38,767 nt of DNA, taken from assembly GCA_937969505.1 (NCBI GenBank), contig CALBWA010000006.1:1-38767 (forward strand), given 5' to 3'. A program made the position numbers and the translations under genes. Below, in pieces: positions 17,167-26,126 of this stretch. The stretch comes from an uncultured Erythrobacter sp. (GTDB taxonomy: Bacteria > Pseudomonadota > Alphaproteobacteria > Sphingomonadales > Sphingomonadaceae). Position 1 is the stretch's first letter. Each line of letters starts with the position of its first letter. The notes under the pieces are model-generated. The model searched no databases, was not told the origin of the DNA, and saw only the letters and a list, made by a program, of their open reading frames with translations.

Positions 17167-17534
17167 TTGAGAACCTTCTCGAGAACCATGTCCAGCCGCC
17201 GGGACATATCAATAACGTAGAGAGCGTGGGCCAAGACATACATTTCGTCAGCCGTCATATCTCCGGAAATTGCTTTGACATGAGAATCGTTGATTGCGCT
17301 GACCGAGATCACAAACTGGTCGGCAAACTCAGCCCACGCTTTTTCCTTGCCGGTAAGAAGGTGGCTGTCCGTTTCTCTCGATTTCAACAAAAGTTCGGCG
17401 TCAACACGCTCCACAGTCAGGCGGAGCAGGTCAGGATCGATCTGATCTTCAGCCACACTGATAAGAGTTTTCAATTGCTTGGCAATCGGGGCGTGTAACT
17501 CTTCGATATGCTGGAGGGAGTCTTTCGAGATCAT
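17163..17534 (-). CDS. AhpD/CMD-like small protein without CxxC
   Basis: A 123-residue, mostly helical protein. Its end, ISVSAINDSHVKAISGDMTADEMYVLAHALYVIDMSRRLDMVLEKVL, resembles the non-catalytic helical part of AhpD/CMD-like proteins, but it has no CxxC. ATG 17534 follows GAG and gives MISKDSLQHIEELHAP; GTG 17546 is an alternative. It overlaps the CxxC-bearing gene by four bases. The pair probably forms a hetero-oligomer, which is inference. The family assignment is moderate. Confidence 0.6.
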   Translation of the reverse strand: MISKDSLQHIEELHAPIAKQLKTLISVAEDQIDPDLLRLTVERVDAELLLKSRETDSHLLTGKEKAWAEFADQFVISVSAINDSHVKAISGDMTADEMYVLAHALYVIDMSRRLDMVLEKVLK

Positions 17535-17741
17535 GTTCTCTACCACGAAAAATTTCTGTTTGGGGATGACCTTTTCCGAAGGTCAAGACAACTGCCAAAA
17601 TGGCGGACTTCACCTGCCGGAATCTGGCAGACTAGCTTGGGCGTACAGGATGCGATGTGGGCGGAGTTTTGTGAGCTGCAAGTCGAAAAGCGAACCATCC
17701 ATTGCATTAGGCGTTGCTACTCATCCACATGGCACAGTTCG

Positions 17742-17768
17742 TATATGTGAAGTCTTTATTTACATATA
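17742..17768 (+). promoter_or_regulatory. Inverted repeat in the divergent promoter region, possible operator
   Basis: TATATGT (17742-17748) and ACATATA (17762-17768) form a perfect seven-base inverted repeat with a 13-base AT-rich spacer. It lies 45 bases before the YCII gene start. The 279-base region between the divergent AhpD-like and YCII genes holds no gene. Confidence 0.4.
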
Positions 17769-17813
17769 TGCATTTATTGTTAGGCTCGCCGGTACCTGTA
17801 AGTGAGGATTTGC

Positions 17814-18161
17814 ATGAAAAGTTTTATGGCGCTGTGCGAAGATGGCAGAGGTGTAGAAGAACTCAGGCAGACGCAACTTGAACCCCATCTTGCCTATGTT
17901 GAAACGGTGCTAGACCAGTTTCAGGTGGCGGGCCCCTTGCGCGAAGTGGGCACGGTCGGGATCGGGGCCAGCTGCTTTATCTATAAGGCTGAAACGCTTG
18001 AAGCTGCGGAGAAACTTTTGACAGATGATCCTTATCACGCAGCTGGCATCTACGCCAAAGTGCGCTGGTTTGAATTCATCCCCGCAGCCGGCGAATGGGT
18101 TGGCGGGAAGAACTGGGAAGCCGCCGCGGCAATCACCGAAGCTGGCGCCTGGACAGACTGA
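17814..18161 (+). CDS. YCII-related domain protein
   Basis: Small cytosolic protein of 115 residues with a YCII (dimeric alpha/beta barrel) pattern: MKSFMALCEDGRGVEELRQTQLEPHLAYVE at the start, then VAGPLREVGTVGIGASCFIYKAETLEAAEKLLTDDPYHAAGIY. The DDPYH motif near residue 76 is characteristic. The biochemical role of these proteins is mostly unknown; some act on small chlorinated or hydroxylated compounds. ATG 17814 has GAGG six bases upstream; GTG 17802 is an alternative. An inverted repeat lies just upstream. Confidence 0.85.
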   Translation: MKSFMALCEDGRGVEELRQTQLEPHLAYVETVLDQFQVAGPLREVGTVGIGASCFIYKAETLEAAEKLLTDDPYHAAGIYAKVRWFEFIPAAGEWVGGKNWEAAAAITEAGAWTD

Positions 18162-18264
18162 CAGTTGCTTGGCAAACATGGCAGATGAACCAGCAAAGCG
18201 CGGATAAGCGCGGCGCTTTACATCATCTGTGCACGCCGATAGCGTCATGTGCTCAATTTGGCTC

Positions 18265-19749
18265 ATGAAGGCTCACAAACGCGCAATGCACACTCTGGCC
18301 CGCTTCGCTCGAGACCTGCCGGTTCTTATCCTCGGTTTTGCTCTGACGAGTTGCCAGACTGCCGACACATCAAGCGCAGTCCAGGCAGAGGCACAAAAGC
18401 CGAATAATGTCCTTTTGATCCTGGTGGATGATTACCGCACGGCGATGGGTGCGATGGGTGATCCTCATGCGATCACGCCAAATATCGATGCGCTGGCCTC
18501 GCAAGGCATGCTGTTTCATCGTGCCTATGCCAATGTACCGGTGTGCGGGGCCTCTCGCGCCAGCTTGATGACCAGTGTCTACCCTCACAAAGCGCGTTTT
18601 GTTGATTTTCTCGCAAACGCGGAGCGCGAAGTGCCGGGCGCAGCAACCTTGCCTTCCATCTTCAAGGCGGCCGGTTATCACACCGTTTCCAACGGAAAAG
18701 TGTTCCATGATCCGCGTGACTCCGACGAGGAAAGCTGGAGCGAGCCTGCATGGGAACCTGATGTGCCTGGCCCTGCCTATTTCGCAAAAGAGTCGGAGAA
18801 TTACGTCAAATCCTCGGAGAGGTTTGGCGATAGAGGCCCTTGGTATGAAGGCGCAGAGCAGCCTGACGAGGTGTATTATGATGGCCAGGTGAAAGCCAAA
18901 ACCGTGGCCGATCTGGAGCGGCTTGCCGCGCGCGATGAGCCTTTCTTCCTTGCCGCAGGGTTTCGCCGCCCGCATCTGCCTTTCAATGCGCCGCAAAAGT
19001 ATTTCGACCTTTATGACGGCACTGATTTCCAGCCCTCTGCCCAGCGCGATCCTCCTGCGGGCGCACCAGAGGTTTTGAGGGGGTCGGGAGAGATCCATCT
19101 CTACCATTTCAAGGAAGAGGCCTACAACTCAGACGAGTTTCATCGCCAGTCCCTGCTGGGATATTATGCCGCCGTCAGCTTTATTGATCAGCAGGTGGGC
19201 GAGATTGTCGCGAAACTGGATGCGCTTGGCCTGCGCGAGGATACGATCATTGTTCTGACCAGCGATCACGGGTTTCATCTGGGCGAGTTTAACTTCTGGG
19301 GCAAGCACAACACGCTTACCAACGCACTGCATATTCCGCTCATCATTGATGCGCCGGGATCGCAAGCTGGCATTGCGTCCAACGCTTTGGTCAGTCTGGT
19401 GGATATGTTTCCCACAATGCTCGACCTAGCAGGCCTCAAAGCTGATGCAGCGCTGCAATCGCAAATGGTCGGAAAGAGCTTTGCGCCTGTACTTTCTTCC
19501 CCCAATTCGCAGCATAAGGACTATATCTACACACGCTTCAAACAGGCCGATACGATCGTCAGCGATGATATGATATATACGCAGTATCGCTCTTCCGACG
19601 GCGAAGAGGCGTCCATGCTGTTTGATCTGCGCAATGATCCGGGGGAAACGACAAACCTCGCCGCCGATCCTGCCCATCAGGCAGATGTGGCTCGCTTGTC
19701 ACAGCGGCTGCACGCCTTTATCGCGCAAAGCGAGGCCTACGCGCCTTGA
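18265..19749 (+). CDS. Lipoprotein sulfatase (iduronate-2-sulfatase-like)
   Basis: Sulfatase of the alkaline-phosphatase superfamily that cleaves sulfate esters. The N-terminus is a lipoprotein signal (LPVLILGFALTSC, lipobox LTSC), so it is probably membrane-anchored in the periplasm. Metal-binding LILVDDYRTAMG comes next. The active-site formylglycine motif reads VCGASRASLMTSVYP, a C-x-A-S-R form rather than the usual C-x-P-S-R. NGKVFHD and the later ITSDHGFHLGEFNFWGKHN resemble the iduronate-2-sulfatase group. I chose ATG 18265; ATG 18286 is also possible. It converges on the second sulfatase with a six-base gap. The substrate is probably a sulfated sugar or polysaccharide, by family only. 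Confidence 0.9.
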   Translation: MKAHKRAMHTLARFARDLPVLILGFALTSCQTADTSSAVQAEAQKPNNVLLILVDDYRTAMGAMGDPHAITPNIDALASQGMLFHRAYANVPVCGASRASLMTSVYPHKARFVDFLANAEREVPGAATLPSIFKAAGYHTVSNGKVFHDPRDSDEESWSEPAWEPDVPGPAYFAKESENYVKSSERFGDRGPWYEGAEQPDEVYYDGQVKAKTVADLERLAARDEPFFLAAGFRRPHLPFNAPQKYFDLYDGTDFQPSAQRDPPAGAPEVLRGSGEIHLYHFKEEAYNSDEFHRQSLLGYYAAVSFIDQQVGEIVAKLDALGLREDTIIVLTSDHGFHLGEFNFWGKHNTLTNALHIPLIIDAPGSQAGIASNALVSLVDMFPTMLDLAGLKADAALQSQMVGKSFAPVLSSPNSQHKDYIYTRFKQADTIVSDDMIYTQYRSSDGEEASMLFDLRNDPGETTNLAADPAHQADVARLSQRLHAFIAQSEAYAP

Positions 19750-19755
19750 CAATGC

Positions 19756-21294
19756 TTAAGGCGCGGTGCGCTCGCGTTCCCAATGTTCAATCACGAGGTA
19801 GTCTTCAGGCGCCAGCGTGTTTTGCAGCTCAGGCGCGATGGTGCGATAGGCCGAGTTCTGATCGAGCTTGAAGGCCGGTGCGGTGATGATCGGGACATTG
19901 CCAAAACGATTCTCCAGAAAATCGCCCTGCTCCCGCATCCAGACAATCATCTGGTTTGAAAGCCGTGCCTTCACCCCAACCATTTCAGGCTGGTCTGCGA
20001 TATTGTTCTGTTCGAACGGATCGGCGTGAAGATCGTACAATTCTTCATAGGCCTCATCGGGATGCAGCTGCGCGCCTTTGCGCAGGAACACATTGATCGC
20101 TTCATTGTCGCCAAGGTTCCGGGCCAAAACTTCCAGGGCGTTGAAGTTGCGAATATATTTGTACCGCTTGTCGCGTATCATGCGCGAGGGGAAGACATGC
20201 GCGTTGATGATATTCTGGTTGGTCCGGACGCCATAGACATAGTCATGGATCGCCTGATCGCGCCCCAGCAACAGCGGCAACAGGCTCTTCCCATCCATCG
20301 AGGGGTCTGCATCGCCGCCTGCAATATCCATCAGCGTGGGCAGCACATCGGTATAATGGACAAGCTGTTCAGAGCGCGCGCCTGCCTCGATCATGCCGGG
20401 CCAACGCGCGACAAAAGGCACCCTTAGCCCGATGTCCTTGAGGGTGAACTTTCCCGAGACACCATGATCGGCGCTGTAGATAAACAGCGTGTTTGCGCCC
20501 AGATGCGCATCGACCATATCCAGCACATGCTCAAGCTGGCGATTGTCCTCCTCAATGCTGCGATAATAGCCTGCCCGCTTTTTGATATATCCTGCATCCC
20601 CTTGCAGATGCACATCAAAGGGATGAAACTTCAGCGCATCAGCATCGGGATGCTCAATGTCGAAGTATTTTCCATGCGGATATTTCGAGGCGATAAACAT
20701 GACAAACGGCTCACGCGCCGTTTCAAAATAGCTCTCAATATCGGCAAGCGGGATATATTCGCGTGGCACGCCTTCTTTCGCCACAGGCTGCCATTCGGCA
20801 TCCCAGTCATACACTCTGGCGGGTTTCACATGGCTCTTGCCCGCCAGCACAACATTATAGCCCAGATCACGCATGTGCTGCGTCACCGAAGTAACATCGG
20901 GGCGGGTCGGTGTGTGATTGGCAAAAGCACCATTCTTTAGCGGATATTTGCCTGTAAAAAGCTGGGTGCGGCTGGGCGCGCAAATGGCCTGGCCTGTAAA
21001 GGCAGCGTCAAACACCATGCCCTCTTGCGCAAGGCGATCAACAGCTGGCGTATGGACCAGTTCGTTCCCGTAGACCCCGTAATCGGTCACATCCTGATCA
21101 TCTGCCAGGTAGAAGACGATATTGGGCTTGGTTAAGGGAGCCGTCGAAGCGCGTTTCGGCGCGCTCAGGGTTTCGCCCAATTCACCGGTTGCCCGCTGAT
21201 TTACCGAACTATCACCTAGCCCCGCGCATCCTGAAAGCGCGAAGATCAGGGCGAAAATCCAAGCCATCAGGTTGAACGTTGGTAGATTTTTCAT
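19756..21294 (-). CDS. Lipoprotein sulfatase (heparan N-sulfatase-like)
   Basis: Second sulfatase, 512 residues, with a lipoprotein signal (IFALIFALSGC). The metal site is NIVFYLADDQDVTDYG, and the active-site motif AICAPSRTQLFTGKYP has the canonical C-A-P-S-R that is converted to formylglycine. KSHVKP, IYSADHG and LRVPFVARWPG resemble the sulfamidase (heparan N-sulfatase) group. It is convergent with the first sulfatase and differs from it in sequence type, so the pair is not a tandem duplication. Both require the formylglycine-generating enzyme, which is not in this window. Confidence 0.92.
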   Translation of the reverse strand: MKNLPTFNLMAWIFALIFALSGCAGLGDSSVNQRATGELGETLSAPKRASTAPLTKPNIVFYLADDQDVTDYGVYGNELVHTPAVDRLAQEGMVFDAAFTGQAICAPSRTQLFTGKYPLKNGAFANHTPTRPDVTSVTQHMRDLGYNVVLAGKSHVKPARVYDWDAEWQPVAKEGVPREYIPLADIESYFETAREPFVMFIASKYPHGKYFDIEHPDADALKFHPFDVHLQGDAGYIKKRAGYYRSIEEDNRQLEHVLDMVDAHLGANTLFIYSADHGVSGKFTLKDIGLRVPFVARWPGMIEAGARSEQLVHYTDVLPTLMDIAGGDADPSMDGKSLLPLLLGRDQAIHDYVYGVRTNQNIINAHVFPSRMIRDKRYKYIRNFNALEVLARNLGDNEAINVFLRKGAQLHPDEAYEELYDLHADPFEQNNIADQPEMVGVKARLSNQMIVWMREQGDFLENRFGNVPIITAPAFKLDQNSAYRTIAPELQNTLAPEDYLVIEHWERERTAP

Positions 21295-21471
21295 CCGCGC
21301 ATACGATGCCCTTAAGCTTTACGGCCCTGTTCACCAGCACATGTCTGGCGATCAATAGCAAACCTAAACAAGAATTCGTGATTGTAATAGCGCGAAATTG
21401 ATCACTTGCGAGATCTGGCGGCCCTTAAAGCGGCTGATTGCACCGATAGTTGCAGGGGTAAGGTGGCGCGG

Positions 21472-22791
21472 TCAGTCGGCGATCCAACTGCCATGGAAAC
21501 CAGTCGGTACGCGCACCGGCAAATGGATTCGGGCGAGGGGTTCGTCAGCCATTTCCTTGGCATTGAGTATCACCAGCTCACTTTGGTCTTCTGATGCATC
21601 ATAAACAAAGGTCATCAAATAGCCGTCATCTTCATCCTTGCCATTTTTGGCGGGAATGAAACTCGCCTCGCTTCCGGTCCTGCCGTCTGCAAAGCGATGA
21701 CAGGTGCGCTGACCGCTTTCGATGTCATACTTATGAAAACCCAGAATGTAGGGCATTCCACTGGTGTCGAATTCAGCCGCATAGCCATGCTTGTGTGGCA
21801 ACCCGGCGAAAGTGGGTGAGGTGACGGGAAAATCAACGCCCAGATCATCAATCTGCTCTTCTCTGACTGTTCCGCTGTCCAGGTCGAGTGTCCAGCGGTG
21901 CAATTTCGGTATGGGCGGATTTTTCATCCCAACTGACGTGTATCCCACAAGTTTGGGGGCGTTGAAGATTACCTGATTGCCTTGCTCAAACGCGCTCATC
22001 GTATGGTAGATGTAGCATGGTTCAATTTCGAACCACCGCACATCGTCACTGTTGCCAGTCCGCGGCATTACTCCGATCCGTGCACCATAGCTCTCGTCAT
22101 AGCTGATCGGGATGCCGGGCTGGCTCAGCTTCTTCAAATCCCACAGCATGGGAAGGTCCAGAAACAGGACGTAATTTTCTGTAATCGCGAAATCATGGAC
22201 CATGGTTGCGGCTTTTACATCGATGATTTCTGTCTGCACCAGATCACCGGTGGCCGACACTCGATGATACGTCAGAAACGGAGGCATGATGCCGTAACCG
22301 AAAAACAGCATCTCTCCCGTCTTCGGGCAAATTTTTGGGTGGGCGGTCATGTTGCGTTCCAGTGCGCCGCCGAAATCATAAGGGCCAACGGTTTCAAGGT
22401 CAGTCGTCATCTCGATTGGCACCTGAGTTTCCTGCAAGGCAAGGATCTTGCCCGCATGACCCACGATATGCGTATTGGCGAGTGAATTGCCCCGCACCAT
22501 CCTGTTTTCATTGGTTATGACATCGAGATCAAGCAGCGGTGTCTCAACATATCGGTTGCGATACCAATTGGCCTGACCATTGCTGATTTCCACGCCATGG
22601 ATCATGCCTTCCCCCAAGAACCAGTCGGCACTGGGATGTGCCTTGGGATTGGGACCGTTGCGAAAATAACGACCATTGAGATCTGCCGGAATCTCACCAG
22701 AAACTCTGAGTTTGGTTGCATCAGTTATCGTGTCAACCGGCCGAAAATTGCCGGACATCCAGAAAGGGGTTTCAACCGCTTTGCTCGCCAT
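21472..22791 (-). CDS. Carotenoid oxygenase family protein (RPE65/CCD type)
   Basis: Non-haem iron dioxygenase that cleaves a double bond in carotenoids, apocarotenoids or stilbenes to give aldehydes or ketones. The four iron-binding histidines fall at about H151 (MTAHPK), H199 (MVHDFA), H263 (YHTMSAF) and H433 (GFHGSW). The N-terminal DLNGRYFRNGPNP is also diagnostic. ATG 22791 (MASKAVETPFW, 439 residues) has GAAGGAAG upstream; the frame stays open further but without family similarity. It is divergent from the TonB-dependent receptor gene across a 230-base gap. Its N-terminal pattern is closer to carotenoid-cleaving members; the substrate is not certain. Confidence 0.92.
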   Translation of the reverse strand: MASKAVETPFWMSGNFRPVDTITDATKLRVSGEIPADLNGRYFRNGPNPKAHPSADWFLGEGMIHGVEISNGQANWYRNRYVETPLLDLDVITNENRMVRGNSLANTHIVGHAGKILALQETQVPIEMTTDLETVGPYDFGGALERNMTAHPKICPKTGEMLFFGYGIMPPFLTYHRVSATGDLVQTEIIDVKAATMVHDFAITENYVLFLDLPMLWDLKKLSQPGIPISYDESYGARIGVMPRTGNSDDVRWFEIEPCYIYHTMSAFEQGNQVIFNAPKLVGYTSVGMKNPPIPKLHRWTLDLDSGTVREEQIDDLGVDFPVTSPTFAGLPHKHGYAAEFDTSGMPYILGFHKYDIESGQRTCHRFADGRTGSEASFIPAKNGKDEDDGYLMTFVYDASEDQSELVILNAKEMADEPLARIHLPVRVPTGFHGSWIAD

Positions 22792-22871
22792 GTTCGACTT
22801 CCTTCTCTTTCTGGCAGGGGGCTTTGAATAACTCGGATCGCATAGCATTTTAAGCTGGCAATGAACCCTAT

Positions 22872-22907
22872 TCAAACGATCATATCAATTTTATGAGTAG
22901 TGTTTGA
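22872..22907. promoter_or_regulatory. Spaced inverted repeat between oxygenase and receptor genes
   Basis: TCAAAC (22872-22877) and GTTTGA (22902-22907) form a six-base inverted repeat in the shared upstream region of two divergent genes. The centre is AT-rich. It could be a binding site for the TetR regulator encoded nearby, but the spacing is long for TetR and the match is short. Confidence 0.3.
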
Positions 22908-23021
22908 TGCGATCACTTCCTAGCCAATCATCGACGATAAAGATGCCCCACTTGAGTAGGTGCGTCGCATTCAGCGAAGTTTCTCTTGGGTCCCGAAGGG
23001 CATCGATCTGAGGGGAGAGTT

Positions 23022-25394
23022 ATGACAACAGGAAATAGCAGGGGCAGTCTTTGGACCCAGTCATCATTGGCTGTGGTCGCATCAGCCTTGATCGCCACAG
23101 CGGCCAGCCCGGCCCTGGCGCAAACCGCAGCAACCGCCGACGCTGAACCGCAAGCGGAGGCAGATCCAGATGACAATGTCATCATCGTGACTGCCCGCAA
23201 GCGCGCTGAGTCGTTGCAAGAGGTGCCACTCGCAGTGACCGCCATCAGCGAGGCGGAGCTGGAACGGTCATTTTTTCAAACAGTTTCCGAAGTCGAACAG
23301 TTCACTCCGAACGTGGAACTGGCCGACAATCCATTCGGCGGCCGCCAGCTTAACGCAACCATTCGCGGCGTTGGTTTTGCCGATGTTGAAAAGAGCTTCG
23401 AGCCAGCCGTTGGTTTCTCGATTGACGGCGTTTTCCTCGGCACCAGTGGCGGTGCATCAATTGATGCCTTCGATATAGAATCGGTTGAGGTTCTGCGTGG
23501 CCCTCAAGGCACCCTCTTTGGGCGCAATACCGTGGGTGGCGTGATCAATGTGACGCGCACCAAACCCAAGGAGGAGTTCGGTTTCAAGGGCAAGGTTCGC
23601 CTCGGCAACAATGGCCGCGAAGATTACCTGGCAGTTGTAAACACGGGCCGGTTTGGCCCCTTCGCCCTGAAGGGTTATGTCTTCAATACCAATAGCGAAA
23701 CATATTCCACCAATCTTGTCACCGGCACTCCGGACAAGCTCGACGACAACTGGTCCTATGGCGGGGCATTATCGATTGAACCGAGCGCAGACTTCGATGC
23801 CTTGATTTCAGTTGACGTATTTGATGACAATTCAGGCCAACAACCGACCTACAACCTCTCTCTGGGGGACGCGTTGTTTTGCCAACTGACATCCATCCCG
23901 GCAGGTATTCCTGGCGTTGATCCCATCGTTGCGCCTCAATCGTTCGGTGCTGGCTGTATCGATGCATCCTTCACACCGGCTCAGGAATCGGATTTCTCGA
24001 CGCACATAAGGCCATTGACCAACATCAACACGACCGACGGATTCTCGATCACCAGCAATATCAATTGGACCATCAATGATAATCTGACGCTGACTTCGGT
24101 CACTGGCTATCGCGAGTCTGACGAAACGCTGCGCACTGACAATCTGGGTGCGCCCGCAGTGACCCTGGCGGTTGCCCCGATCCAGGTGCCGATTTTCTTC
24201 GCCGTGCGGACCGTTGACCAAGACCAGTTCAGCCAGGAATTGAGGTTGGCAGGTTCTATCGGAGACAATCTGGAATTTGTAACCGGTGTTTTTTATCTCG
24301 ACACAACGTACGACCTCGTCGGTGGACCTGGACCGGGCGGGCAGGGTTTCGGAACTGTCTTCATTCTCGGCGGGCCAGCCGGTGAATTCACTGCTGGACA
24401 GGACACTACAGCTTATGCGGTGTTTGCCGATGGTTCGCTTGACCTGACTGAAAAGCTGACACTGTCTGCGGGTGTGCGTTACAGTTACGAAGAAAAAGAC
24501 TTTCGTCTGGCGTTTTTCCAAGGTCCAGCGGCTGGTACATCAGCCACGCCATCGGCGGACTTCGACGCGCTAACCGGGCGGTTGATCCTGCAATACCAGT
24601 TCACTGACGATGTGATGGCTTTCGGTGGCTGGTCTCGCGGCTTCAGAAGTGGTGGTTTTAATGGACGGGCGGCAAGCATCAACGTTGCTGGTCCGTATGA
24701 TTCTGAAACAGTCGACAATTTCGAGGCTGGCTTGCGGATGGAATTTGCCAATGGCCGCGTCCGTTTGAACCCCACGGCATTTTACACTCAGTACGATGAC
24801 CAGCAGGTTGAGGTGTCGCAACCGTCTCCAGGCGGGATACCTGAAACCATCGTGCAAAACGCCGCCAGCTCCACAATCTGGGGTGTGGAGGTTGAAGCCT
24901 CGGCGCGTCTGACAGATGCACTCGATTTCCGTCTGGCGATTGGTTATCTGAATGCCGATTTTGATGAGTTCCTGATCCCAGACCTGGCAAATCCTGGTGG
25001 GCCGCCAATCGACGTGTCCGAAGCGCGCCAAATTCGCCGTGCCCCGGATTGGACAGTTTCGGCGGGTCTTTCCTATGATCGTCCGATCACGAATAATCTG
25101 GATATGTTTGCAGGAATCGACTGGAGTTTTCAGGATGAAAACGCTGTAGACCTGATCCGTGATGCTAGCGGTCTGGATCGGGATTTGATCCAACCGGAAT
25201 CCTCACTTGATCTGGCCTTCGGTATTCGCAGCACCAATCCCAATGGATTGAATTGGAGCATCAGTGCATATGCCAATGATGTGACGGACAATAGGGATGG
25301 CAGGCTTGCCTCAACACTGGACGTCGGCGTATTCTATTTTGGCGTGGGTACACCGACACGCCGCTATGGTGTTGAATTCGGTATCGAATTCTAA
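23022..25394 (+). CDS. TonB-dependent outer-membrane receptor
   Basis: Outer-membrane transporter powered by TonB, 790 residues. A signal peptide is visible (VVASALIATAASPALAQ), followed by the plug domain: EVPLAVTAISEAELE, then FDIESVEVLRGPQGTLFGRNTVGGVINV. The rest is a 22-strand-type barrel ending YGVEFGIEF with a terminal phenylalanine. ATG 23022 follows AGGGGAGAG. In sphingomonads this subfamily often imports hydrophobic or aromatic compounds rather than iron. The setting, next to two alkene-cleaving oxygenases, fits that role. A terminator follows the gene. Confidence 0.94.
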   Translation: MTTGNSRGSLWTQSSLAVVASALIATAASPALAQTAATADAEPQAEADPDDNVIIVTARKRAESLQEVPLAVTAISEAELERSFFQTVSEVEQFTPNVELADNPFGGRQLNATIRGVGFADVEKSFEPAVGFSIDGVFLGTSGGASIDAFDIESVEVLRGPQGTLFGRNTVGGVINVTRTKPKEEFGFKGKVRLGNNGREDYLAVVNTGRFGPFALKGYVFNTNSETYSTNLVTGTPDKLDDNWSYGGALSIEPSADFDALISVDVFDDNSGQQPTYNLSLGDALFCQLTSIPAGIPGVDPIVAPQSFGAGCIDASFTPAQESDFSTHIRPLTNINTTDGFSITSNINWTINDNLTLTSVTGYRESDETLRTDNLGAPAVTLAVAPIQVPIFFAVRTVDQDQFSQELRLAGSIGDNLEFVTGVFYLDTTYDLVGGPGPGGQGFGTVFILGGPAGEFTAGQDTTAYAVFADGSLDLTEKLTLSAGVRYSYEEKDFRLAFFQGPAAGTSATPSADFDALTGRLILQYQFTDDVMAFGGWSRGFRSGGFNGRAASINVAGPYDSETVDNFEAGLRMEFANGRVRLNPTAFYTQYDDQQVEVSQPSPGGIPETIVQNAASSTIWGVEVEASARLTDALDFRLAIGYLNADFDEFLIPDLANPGGPPIDVSEARQIRRAPDWTVSAGLSYDRPITNNLDMFAGIDWSFQDENAVDLIRDASGLDRDLIQPESSLDLAFGIRSTNPNGLNWSISAYANDVTDNRDGRLASTLDVGVFYFGVGTPTRRYGVEFGIEF

Positions 25395-25413
25395 AGCTGA
25401 ATTACAATATTGG

Positions 25414-25444
25414 GAAGGCAGGTGTCTGCGCGACGCCTGCCTTC
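25414..25444 (+). terminator. Probable terminator after the TonB-dependent receptor
   Basis: GAAGGCAGG (25414-25422) pairs perfectly with CCTGCCTTC (25436-25444), with a 13-base loop. The sequence after it is TCTCATTTTC, so the T-run is interrupted. It separates the receptor from the TetR gene. Confidence 0.7.
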
Positions 25445-25468
25445 TCTCATTTTCGAAATAGGAAACTG

Positions 25469-26113
25469 ATGGAAGCTGATCTGGAACTGACAACACGGTC
25501 GAAATTGCTGCAGGCGGGCAAGACTGTTTTCAGCAATCACGGCTTTTCCGGTGGTTCACTGCGCCAAATCGCCGAGCTGGCCGGGACAAATATCGCGGCG
25601 GTCAATTACCATTTCGGCTCGAAGAAAGAGCTTTGGCAGGCGGTGTTTGTTCACCTGCAGAACCGACTGATCGACGCCATTTTCAAAGACGAAGCGTTGT
25701 GGCGTGAAATGACACCTTATGAGCGTGTCACCAACACCATGCGCAATTACATCAGGTTTTGCGCCCGTCATCCCGAACTGCATCGCATGACACTGTTTGA
25801 GACTATTCACGGTGGCGAGATGCTGGATTGGCTCAACCAGCAGAAGCTGTCCTTGTTCTCAAAGAAATCGATGGAATGGGTATCTCTGGCGCAGCAGGAA
25901 GGTGTCTATTCCGATGAAGTATCGGCAATCCATCTGCACTTCATCGTTACCCATGCGTCGAATTCAATCTTTCTCCTCGCCCCCCACATCAAGCACAATT
26001 TCGGGGTCGATGTATTTGAAGAAGAGCAAATCGAAAAATTCACCAACGCCATGATCAGCTTGTTTTTGAAGGATAACGGACCCGAGGCTCCGACCGAACT
26101 TTTCAAGATATAG
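25469..26113 (+). CDS. TetR family transcriptional regulator
   Basis: Transcriptional repressor-type protein, 214 residues. The N-terminal helix-turn-helix is LLQAGKTVFSNHGFSGGSLRQIAELAGTNIAAVNYHFGSKKELWQAV (residues 11-57), standard for TetR. The C-terminal ligand domain has RHPELHRMTLFETIHGG, resembling the CecR/DUF1956-like type. ATG 25469 has AGGAAA upstream. It sits 13 bases before the aldehyde dehydrogenase gene and is probably co-transcribed with it, so it likely controls this cluster in response to a substrate or cleavage product. Confidence 0.92.
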   Translation: MEADLELTTRSKLLQAGKTVFSNHGFSGGSLRQIAELAGTNIAAVNYHFGSKKELWQAVFVHLQNRLIDAIFKDEALWREMTPYERVTNTMRNYIRFCARHPELHRMTLFETIHGGEMLDWLNQQKLSLFSKKSMEWVSLAQQEGVYSDEVSAIHLHFIVTHASNSIFLLAPHIKHNFGVDVFEEEQIEKFTNAMISLFLKDNGPEAPTELFKI

Positions 26114-26126
26114 TGGGGCCCGAATA

